6,168 nt of DNA, from the NCBI GenBank assembly GCA_030696435.1, contig JAUYSF010000132.1:1-6168 (forward strand). Direction: 5' to 3'. This stretch comes from Desulfoprunum sp. (lineage in GTDB: Bacteria; Desulfobacterota; Desulfobulbia; Desulfobulbales; Desulfocapsaceae). The notes beneath the pieces are model-generated. The model was not told the DNA's origin. It searched no databases and worked only from the letters and a program-made list of their open reading frames with translations. The position numbers and the translations under genes were made by a program. Shown in pieces: positions 1 to 4,941 of the stretch (position 1 is its first letter; each line of letters starts with the position of its first letter).

Positions 1-28
1 CCTGGCCTGGGAAGGCTGCTTTTTTTTG
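1..28 (+). terminator. Probable Rho-independent terminator of an upstream gene, left arm cut by window edge
   Basis: GGGAAGGCTGC is followed directly by a run of eight T (bases 20-27). That is the usual right arm plus U-tract of an intrinsic terminator on the + strand. Only a short stem (GCCT 5-8 with AGGC 13-16) can form inside the window; a longer stem would need a left arm like GCAGCCTTCCC just before base 1. If correct, the gene to the left ends outside the window, and the gene at 110 starts a new transcription unit. Confidence 0.45.
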
Positions 29-109
29 ATTATCCCAAAAAGCATGACAATAGAGAGTGATGTGTTAAAAGAGATGGCCTTCTGATACGAACCCCTGCAA
101 TCAAATGAG

Positions 110-316
110 ATGCCCGTAGAACTCCCCAACTGCCATAAATGTCGGCATTACTATATCACCTATGATCCGGACAAGCCCTTTGGTTGCCGAGCCATGGGCT
201 TTAAGAGTCGCAGGATTCCGGCCCAGGTGGTCTATGCCACCTCCGGGATCGTCTGCCAGCTCTTTTTGGTGAAATTGGTAGGAGATCCAGGTGGGAGCGG
301 TAAACAGACAGGGTGA
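110..316 (+). CDS. Small four-cysteine conserved protein, zinc-ribbon-like
   Basis: This 68-residue protein has cysteines at 8, 11, 26 and 49 in the pattern NCHKC...PFGCRAMGFKS...SGIVC. The CxxC plus two single cysteines suggests a small metal site, probably zinc, but this is inference. From memory, short proteins with this signature are widespread in Proteobacteria and Desulfobacterota and are sometimes labelled uracil-DNA glycosylase. At 68 residues, with none of the glycosylase motifs, that label is not credible here. The conserved-looking core ends near residue 55; the last 13 residues (GDPGGSGKQTG region) run over the start of the next gene. There is no signal peptide or membrane segment, so it should be cytoplasmic. 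The ATG at 110 has no clear Shine-Dalgarno site, but no better start exists: the frame is closed by TGA at 83-85 and the cysteine motif begins seven residues in. Molecular function is unknown. Confidence 0.75.
   Translation: MPVELPNCHKCRHYYITYDPDKPFGCRAMGFKSRRIPAQVVYATSGIVCQLFLVKLVGDPGGSGKQTG
280..284 (+). promoter_or_regulatory. Ribosome binding site deciding the GTG start of the Gate protein
   Basis: AGGAG lies six bases before GTG 291. It sits inside the coding region of the small four-cysteine gene. It favours the GTG at 291 over the in-frame ATG at 318, which has only a weak GGGTG right in front of it. The arrangement makes translational coupling of the two genes likely. Confidence 0.6.
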
Positions 317-1301
317 TATGGCGATGACTGAAACAAAACAACGAGGTGGGGTGATAAAGGAATTTGTCGCTTCACTGGCCCGCGAGACTGTGTTGACCAG
401 CTGGGAACTGATCAGAATAACGGTACCGATCATCATCCTTACCAAGATCCTCGAAGAGCTGGGGCTGATTGCTTCTCTGAGCACTTTGCTCTCGCCGGTC
501 ATGCAGATTATCGGTTTGCCCGGAGCCCTAGGGCTTGTTTGGGCCACGACCATGCTCACCAGCATCTATGGCGGGATAGCGGTATTTGTCTCCCTTGCTC
601 CGGGAATCACCCTGACAGGGGCCCAGATAACCGTTCTCTGCTCCGTCATGCTCATCGCCCATTCTCTTCCCCTTGAGCTGAGCATCAGCAAGAAGGCCGG
701 GGCTGGACTGCTGCCGATAGGGCTGCTGCGCGTCGGCGGCGCGATCTTCTATGGCTTTGTCCTGAGCCGTCTGTGCACCGTCCTACAGATCTGGCAGGAA
801 CCTGCAACCCTGCTTTTTCAGACAGCCGAAGTTGCCCCTGATATCTGGCACTGGGCGCTTAATCAGGTCGTCAATCTGGCCCTGATTGTCATGGTGATCT
901 TCTGTATTGTTATTGTGATGCGTATTTTGCGGGTTATCGGCCTGCTCTCTCTCCTTGAGCGCCTGCTCTCCCCGGTTCTGCCCTTCTTCGGCATGAGCAA
1001 GCGGGCCGCTCCGGTGACGGTGGTCGGTATGATCATGGGGATCGGTTACGGTGGGGCCCTGATCATCCGGGAGACCTGTTCGGGGAAAATGGACAGGGAA
1101 GAAATATTCAACGCCATGGCCTTGATGGGGCTCAGCCACGCCCTTGTGGAAGATACCCTTTTAATGATGGCCATCGGTGGAAAACTCGGCGGCATATTTT
1201 GGGGGAGGATTCTCTTTTCACTTGGTATAGTATTTTTGCTCGTCCGCACGACGCGGTATCTTGCAGACAGAAAGACAAAGACAGCAATCAGGAAAATCTA
1301 A
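291..1301 (+). CDS. Nucleoside-recognition (Gate) domain membrane protein with two half-repeats
   Basis: This 336-residue integral membrane protein has a short hydrophilic N-terminus and then about eight to ten hydrophobic segments from residue 38 to 322. It belongs to the Gate/nucleoside-recognition family, the fold also found in SpmA/SpmB and in the membrane half of FeoB. It consists of two related halves: LLSPV at 66-70 and 225-229, YGG at 93-95 and 253-255, and HSLPLE at 124-129 matching HALVED at 283-288, an offset of 159-160 residues throughout. The two His and two Glu are the obvious candidates for functional polar groups in the membrane. The substrate is unknown, and the family name does not prove nucleoside transport. 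The GTG start at 291 is chosen for its ribosome binding site; ATG 318 would remove nine residues and leave all domains intact. The gene overlaps the preceding one by 26 bp and lies 30 bp before avtA, so it is probably co-transcribed with both. Confidence 0.85.
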   Translation: MGAVNRQGDMAMTETKQRGGVIKEFVASLARETVLTSWELIRITVPIIILTKILEELGLIASLSTLLSPVMQIIGLPGALGLVWATTMLTSIYGGIAVFVSLAPGITLTGAQITVLCSVMLIAHSLPLELSISKKAGAGLLPIGLLRVGGAIFYGFVLSRLCTVLQIWQEPATLLFQTAEVAPDIWHWALNQVVNLALIVMVIFCIVIVMRILRVIGLLSLLERLLSPVLPFFGMSKRAAPVTVVGMIMGIGYGGALIIRETCSGKMDREEIFNAMALMGLSHALVEDTLLMMAIGGKLGGIFWGRILFSLGIVFLLVRTTRYLADRKTKTAIRKI

Positions 1302-1331
1302 CACAGCGGAAGGTATTCTCTCCGATTTACT

Positions 1332-2597
1332 ATGATATTTTCGAAATTTGGCAAAAGACTTACCTGTGATGCGGGTATCCTCTCACTCATGGATGATCTG
1401 GGAGACAGCCAGTGCTCCGGTGATCAGGAAATGATTATGATGGGCGGTGGCAATCCCGGACATGTCCCGGAGTTCCAGGCCCTCCTTCGCCGGCATTTGG
1501 CGGCTATCTGTGACGATGCTAAGGCCTTTCAAAGCCTGGTTGGGGCCTACTCTCCCCCTCAGGGGGACATGGCATTTATCGCCAGCCTCGCCCGTTTGCT
1601 TAAAAAAGAGTATGGTTGGCAGGTGGAGCCGGAAAATATCTGTCTGACCAATGGCAGTCAGACCGCCTTTTTCATGCTCTTCAATCTCTTCGCCGGTCAG
1701 TTCCCGGACGGCAGTTGCAAAAAGATCTGTCTGCCTTTGGCCCCCGAGTATATCGGCTATGCCGATCTCGGTCTCTGTGATGATTTTTTTGAGACGACAA
1801 GGCCGAAGATTGAGTATATTGACGATATATTTTTTAAGTATCATATTGATTTTGAAGCACTGAAGGTTGGGGAGGATATCGGGGCCATCTGTGTTTCCCG
1901 GCCAACCAACCCGACTGGCAATGTCATAACTGATCTGGAGGTATCGACCCTTGCCGAACTGGCAAAGGCCCGTGGCATTCCGCTGATTATTGATAGTGCC
2001 TACGGTCTGCCCTTTCCCGGCATGGTCTTTACCGAGGCCAATCCCCACTGGGACGAAAATACCGTTGTCTGCCTTTCCTTGTCAAAACTCGGTCTGCCGG
2101 CGGTCCGAACCGGTATTATCATCGCCCGAAAAGAGGTCGTCAGGGCCCTGGCCAGCATGAATGCCATCATGTCCCTCTCACCTGGCAGTTTCGGGGCTGT
2201 TCTGACCCAAAGGCTCATTGAATCGAGTGAGATCATCGAGCTGAGCCGCAATTTGATGACCCCTTTTTATCGGAACAAGATGGAAAAGGCGGTGGCCTGT
2301 GTACAGAGGGAGTGTGCCGGAACCCCGTATCGGATACACAAACCGGAGGGTGCGATGTTCCTCTGGTTGTGGTTTGTTGGACTGCCGATTTCCAGCCTCG
2401 AATTGTATCGACGCTTAAAAAACGAGGGGGCGCTGGTGGTGTCCGGGCATTATTTTTTCCCGGGTCTGAAGGGTGAGTGGCAGCATAAAAATGAATGTAT
2501 CAGAGTTACCTATTCCCAAAATGATCAGGATGTAGCCAGGGGCATTGCCATTATCGGCAGGGAAGTCAGAAAGGCCTATGAAGAGATGGGTCGATAA
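1332..2597 (+). CDS. avtA: Valine-pyruvate aminotransferase (AvtA)
   Basis: This is a cytoplasmic PLP enzyme of fold type I that interconverts L-valine + pyruvate and 2-oxoisovalerate + L-alanine (EC 2.6.1.66), so it feeds alanine synthesis and the last step of valine synthesis. The 421-residue length and the sequence align end to end with E. coli AvtA (417 residues) as I remember it: the start MIFSKFGKRLT, MGGGNP at 37-42, LTNGSQTAFF at 105-114, PLAPEYIGYAD at 135-145, SRPTNPTGNVITD at 189-201, DSAYGLPFPG at 221-230, SLSKLGLP at 249-256 and HKPEGAMFLWLWF at 336-348. Lys252 should form the Schiff base with PLP; Asn193, Asp221 and Tyr224 are expected cofactor contacts, and Arg391 the carboxylate-binding arginine. 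All key residues are present. The ATG at 1332 gives the family's N-terminus, although its ribosome site is poor (GGAAGG at 1308-1313 is 18 bases away). This suggests translation coupled to, or fed by, the gene upstream. I see no leader or attenuator. Confidence 0.95.
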   Translation: MIFSKFGKRLTCDAGILSLMDDLGDSQCSGDQEMIMMGGGNPGHVPEFQALLRRHLAAICDDAKAFQSLVGAYSPPQGDMAFIASLARLLKKEYGWQVEPENICLTNGSQTAFFMLFNLFAGQFPDGSCKKICLPLAPEYIGYADLGLCDDFFETTRPKIEYIDDIFFKYHIDFEALKVGEDIGAICVSRPTNPTGNVITDLEVSTLAELAKARGIPLIIDSAYGLPFPGMVFTEANPHWDENTVVCLSLSKLGLPAVRTGIIIARKEVVRALASMNAIMSLSPGSFGAVLTQRLIESSEIIELSRNLMTPFYRNKMEKAVACVQRECAGTPYRIHKPEGAMFLWLWFVGLPISSLELYRRLKNEGALVVSGHYFFPGLKGEWQHKNECIRVTYSQNDQDVARGIAIIGREVRKAYEEMGR

Positions 2598-2601
2598 GGA
2601 G
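2596..2601 (+). promoter_or_regulatory. Strong Shine-Dalgarno site overlapping the avtA stop codon
   Basis: AAGGAG begins inside the avtA TAA (2595-2597) and lies six bases before ATG 2608. That is the ideal spacing for the 9-codon frame at 2608, not for the MORN gene at 2634. The MORN start has its own GGAGG at 2618-2622, with a longer 11-base spacer. Confidence 0.5.
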
Positions 2602-2607
2602 TATCGC

Positions 2608-2637
2608 ATGAAAAATCGGAGGTCTGCTGATTTATGA
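2608..2637 (+). CDS. Possible 9-codon leader frame overlapping the MORN gene start
   Basis: The frame ATG to TGA encodes MKNRRSADL and stops in ATGA, so its stop overlaps the MORN start codon (2634-2636) by a base-sharing junction typical of translational coupling. It has a better placed ribosome site (AAGGAG, six-base spacer) than the real gene. Its GGAGG-containing codons also carry the ribosome site of the MORN gene, so translation of the short frame could open or block that site. It is too short for composition or conservation to be judged from one sequence, so it may be chance. Confidence 0.25.
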   Translation: MKNRRSADL

Positions 2638-4412
2638 AACATGCATTGCAGATAGGTCTAGTTGCCCTACTCTTGTCGTTCCCCTTCCTGATCCAGGCAG
2701 AGTGTCTGGAGGGAGACTGCCAGAACGGTAAGGGGGTATTTCTTCAAAAAGATGGTCGCCGCTATGAGGGGGATTTTCAGAAGGGAATGATCAACGGTAC
2801 GGGTACTGTAGTCTACCCGGACGGACTTCGGTATTCCGGGCAATGGCGGAATGGTAAATTTCACGGCAAGGGCCAGCTGACTGACCTGAAAGGAAGGAAG
2901 TATGAGGGAGATTTTCAGGACAATGTCATTCAGGGGAAAGGGACCTTGATCCGTGGAGATGGAACGCAGTATATCGGCGACTTTAACCTTGGTCGATTTG
3001 ATGGCGATGGCATCCTTTTCTATCCGGATGGCCGGGAATACAAGGGATCTTTCCGCAACAATATCGTAGATGGTCAAGGTAAACTCACCTACCCTGATGG
3101 AACCTGGTATGAAGGGATGTTCAAAAATGGCAAACCTGAGGGGAGAGGGACACGTAAATACCTCGATGGTGGTAGCTCTACCGGAGATTTTCTCGGCAAT
3201 GCCCGCCAGGGATTTGGCGTATATACTGCCCCGGATGGGGTAGAGATGGAGGGCAGCTTTACCCATGACAAGCTGAGCGGCAAAGGAATCCTGCGCTATC
3301 CCGACGGACGCATCTATCAAGGAGAATTCAAGGATAACCTCAGGTATGGCCAGGGAAAGATGCAATATCCTGACGGCTCCTGGTATGAGGGTGACTTTGC
3401 CTATAACCAGGAAGAGGGTAAGGGGATTCAGCAGGATGCCGACGGCAGCCGCTATGAAGGAGAATTTTCCCACGGCAAGCGCAACGGCAAGGGGAAATTG
3501 ACCCTTGCTGATGTTGGTGTCTATAAGGGTGATTTTGTCAGTGACGTGATGCATGGTGAGGGGAAAATACGCTATGCGGATGGCAAAAAATACAGCGGGC
3601 CCTTTTTAAACGGCAAGCCTGCCCCAGAATCTGCTCCTGAAAAAACGCCGGCTATAGCCAAGACTTCCAGCAAAGCTGAAGTGCCGGACTGGCTCCTTCA
3701 GCCTGAGGACGAGGTGAAAGACAATGTGGCGGTAGTCGAAAAAAGAGCCAAGACGAGCCCGAAAGCAGCCCGGGAAGCCGGTGGGCAGGACGAGTATCGT
3801 TTTGCAGCCGGGCGTATTTATAAGGGAAAGAGCAGCACGGCGATGAACGGCAAGGTTCAGGTCGTTTTTCCCGATGGCCGGGTCTATGAGGGAATGGCCA
3901 AGGATGGGCTTATGCATGGTTCCGGCTCTTTGTTGTTGCCGGGTGGCGATACCTATAAAGGCGAATTTTCTCAGGGTAAATTCGAAGGCAAAGGCACTTA
4001 TCAATATACTGATGGTCGTAAATACAGCGGAAATTTCAAGGATGGACTGAAGGATGGCCAGGGGACCTTTGCCTACCCCGACAACACCCAGTATGTCGGC
4101 GGATTTCAGGCCGATCTTTTTTCGGGTAAAGGGGAATACAGCTTTGCTGATAACAGTCACTATTCCGGTCAGTTCAAACATGGCAGTTTCAATGGCCGGG
4201 GCACACTCAAATACCCCGATGGATCAGTCTATACAGGAGAATTTAAAGATGATCTGCCCCACGGTAAGGGCGGGCTGATAGCCAAGGATGGCAGTAAGTT
4301 TACAGGTGAGTTCAAGAGTGGCAAAAGAGACGGTCAGGGGCGACTGAAGATGAAAACCGGCAAGATCTATGAAGGGCTCTTCCGCAATGACAAGTTTGTC
4401 GGCAACAAATAA
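2634..4412 (+). CDS. Exported MORN-repeat protein with two repeat arrays
   Basis: This 592-residue protein begins with a typical Sec signal peptide: MKHA, a hydrophobic core at residues 5-20, and a likely cut after IQA at 22. There is no lipobox. The mature N-terminus has the protein's only two cysteines, Cys24 and Cys29, which could form a disulfide. The rest is almost wholly MORN repeats of 23 residues with consensus like YEGEFKNGKxxGKGxxxYPDG: twelve full units plus a partial one at residues 43-333, a non-repetitive linker at 334-394, and about nine units at 395-592, the first degenerate and the last truncated. MORN units form beta-hairpins that stack into a long curved sheet; in known cases they bind lipid or protein partners or serve as scaffolds. 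The location implied here is periplasm, cell surface or outside. No enzymatic domain is visible and the function is unknown. The gene follows avtA by 36 bp and precedes the DUF4177-like gene by 54 bp with no terminator between. The start is set by the signal peptide and GGAGG at 2618-2622. Confidence 0.9.
   Translation: MKHALQIGLVALLLSFPFLIQAECLEGDCQNGKGVFLQKDGRRYEGDFQKGMINGTGTVVYPDGLRYSGQWRNGKFHGKGQLTDLKGRKYEGDFQDNVIQGKGTLIRGDGTQYIGDFNLGRFDGDGILFYPDGREYKGSFRNNIVDGQGKLTYPDGTWYEGMFKNGKPEGRGTRKYLDGGSSTGDFLGNARQGFGVYTAPDGVEMEGSFTHDKLSGKGILRYPDGRIYQGEFKDNLRYGQGKMQYPDGSWYEGDFAYNQEEGKGIQQDADGSRYEGEFSHGKRNGKGKLTLADVGVYKGDFVSDVMHGEGKIRYADGKKYSGPFLNGKPAPESAPEKTPAIAKTSSKAEVPDWLLQPEDEVKDNVAVVEKRAKTSPKAAREAGGQDEYRFAAGRIYKGKSSTAMNGKVQVVFPDGRVYEGMAKDGLMHGSGSLLLPGGDTYKGEFSQGKFEGKGTYQYTDGRKYSGNFKDGLKDGQGTFAYPDNTQYVGGFQADLFSGKGEYSFADNSHYSGQFKHGSFNGRGTLKYPDGSVYTGEFKDDLPHGKGGLIAKDGSKFTGEFKSGKRDGQGRLKMKTGKIYEGLFRNDKFVGNK
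2760..3632 (+). repeat. First MORN array: twelve 69-bp coding repeats plus a partial unit
   Basis: Residues 43-333 divide exactly into 23-residue units starting RYEGDFQKG, RYSGQWRNG, KYEGDFQDN, QYIGDFNLG, EYKGSFRNN, WYEGMFKNG, SSTGDFLGN, EMEGSFTHD, IYQGEFKDN, WYEGDFAYN, RYEGEFSHG and VYKGDFVSD, then the partial KYSGPFLNG. Units 7 and 8 have lost the Tyr (SST, EME). The period is kept without any insertion, but the DNA units are diverged, so the array is old and not a recent tandem expansion. Confidence 0.9.
3816..4409 (+). repeat. Second MORN array: about nine 69-bp coding repeats
   Basis: Residues 395-592 hold units starting IYKGKSSTA (22 residues, degenerate), VYEGMAKDG, TYKGEFSQG, KYSGNFKDG, QYVGGFQAD, HYSGQFKHG, VYTGEFKDD, KFTGEFKSG and the truncated IYEGLFRND. 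All full units after the first are exactly 23 residues. A 61-residue Pro/Ala/Lys/Glu-rich linker containing VPDWLLQPEDE separates this array from the first. Confidence 0.9.
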
Positions 4413-4466
4413 GGCTGTCTCTTCTCAATAAATACAATATTAACAAGGCAAGAGGTATGAAGGGCA

Positions 4467-4853
4467 ATGCGTTGGAGTTATAAAACGATACTATATGAAC
4501 TGAAGAAAGAGGGCCTATTGGGGAGCGCTTTTCTCGATGAATCAGAGATCGAACTATCTTTGAATGAATTCGGGGCAACCGGCTGGGAACTCATTTCCAT
4601 GCTGGAGACCCGTGATGGCATTATTGCGGTATTTAAACAACCCTTGGGACGGCTGAGTGCTCAGCCTGTTTATCAGGAGCAGGAAGAGAATAGCCGGGTG
4701 ATCAGTGCGCCGCAGCAACCACAGGTAGTACGCGAGGTAGTACGAGAGAGGGAGCCCGTATTGCGTGAGAGCGAACCGATAATCCGGGCAACAGAACAAA
4801 CCAAAGAGAAAGCCGAACCGGTTTCCGGAATCGGTTCGATCCGTATCGAATAG
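4467..4853 (+). CDS. DUF4177-like small protein with charged C-terminal tail
   Basis: In this 128-residue protein, residues 1-58 resemble the DUF4177 family: an MRWSYKTI opening, then LNEFGATGWELISML at about 32-46 and a closing strand GIIAVFKQP. That family is a small alpha/beta domain of unknown function, usually little longer than this region alone. The rest is low-complexity and polar: Gln-rich at 68-85, then an Arg/Glu-rich stretch (VVREVVREREPVLRE and onward) at about 86-115 that may be helical or disordered, ending GIGSIRIE. There is no signal peptide or membrane segment, so it is probably cytoplasmic, unlike the exported MORN protein encoded just before. The start at 4467 gives the family's Met-x-Trp opening; ribosome sites are AAGAGG at 4450-4455 (11-base spacer) or AAGGG at 4460-4464 (too close). 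An out-of-frame ATG at 4457 opens an 8-codon frame that overlaps it. It is probably the last gene of the + strand unit. Function unknown. Confidence 0.8.
   Translation: MRWSYKTILYELKKEGLLGSAFLDESEIELSLNEFGATGWELISMLETRDGIIAVFKQPLGRLSAQPVYQEQEENSRVISAPQQPQVVREVVREREPVLRESEPIIRATEQTKEKAEPVSGIGSIRIE
4814..4838. repeat. Perfect 7-bp inverted repeat inside the end of the DUF4177-like gene
   Basis: CGAACCG (4814-4820) and CGGTTCG (4832-4838) flank an 11-base spacer that itself contains the palindrome TTCCGGAA. There is no T-run after it, so it is not a terminator by itself. It lies 13 bases before the stop codon and could protect the mRNA 3' end or be chance. Confidence 0.4.
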
Positions 4854-4866
4854 ACCGCCGAAGGAC

Positions 4867-4919
4867 GGCAGTGCAGGGCTCGTTTGGCTTTTTTCGTCTC
4901 AACGAGACCCTGCGCTGCT
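4867..4919. terminator. Long hairpin between convergent genes, probable bidirectional terminator
   Basis: The left arm GCAGTGCAGGGCTCGTT (4868-4884) pairs with AACGAGACCCTGCGCTGC (4901-4918), giving 17 pairs with one G-U wobble and one bulged A at 4907. The 16-base loop holds six T at 4889-4894. The hairpin sits in the 88-base gap between the end of the DUF4177-like gene and the end of feoB. Neither side has a proper U-tract right after the stem, so this is not a textbook intrinsic terminator. Position and stability still fit shared 3' end formation. Confidence 0.55.
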
Positions 4920-4941
4920 TGCTCAGGACCAGGAAGGGGAA

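Noticed and set aside
22..51. Possible promoter upstream of the small four-cysteine gene, TTTTTT or TTGATT with GACAAT
   Set aside because: The spacing is wrong for TTGATT (14 bases), and the alternative -35 is part of the terminator T-run, so it is not supportable from sequence alone.
2..85. Possible C-terminus of an upstream gene, an open frame from the edge to TGA at 83-85
   Set aside because: All three + frames stay open for a short way from the edge, as expected by chance, and this one runs through a terminator-like T-run. No family could be recognised in its 27 residues.
1383..2048. A 221-codon open frame on the - strand inside avtA
   Set aside because: The + strand matches AvtA along its full length with all catalytic residues; the antisense translation resembles nothing known.
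2667..3554. A 295-codon open frame on the - strand across the first MORN array
   Set aside because: It lies wholly inside a gene with clear protein repeats. The 69-bp period repeats the same stop-free antisense pattern, and its translation has no recognisable domain.
3606..4181. A 191-codon open frame on the - strand across the linker and second MORN array
   Set aside because: It has the same cause as the first antisense frame, with no ribosome site and no recognisable product.
2760..4409. Regular 69-bp periodicity that could suggest a CRISPR or non-coding tandem array
   Set aside because: The period is exactly 23 codons of diverged MORN repeats in one long reading frame. There are no identical repeats separated by unique spacers.
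4457..4483. Eight-codon frame MKGNALEL overlapping the start of the DUF4177-like gene
   Set aside because: Unlike the frame at 2608, it has no properly spaced strong ribosome site and no stop-start junction with the gene, so it is probably chance.
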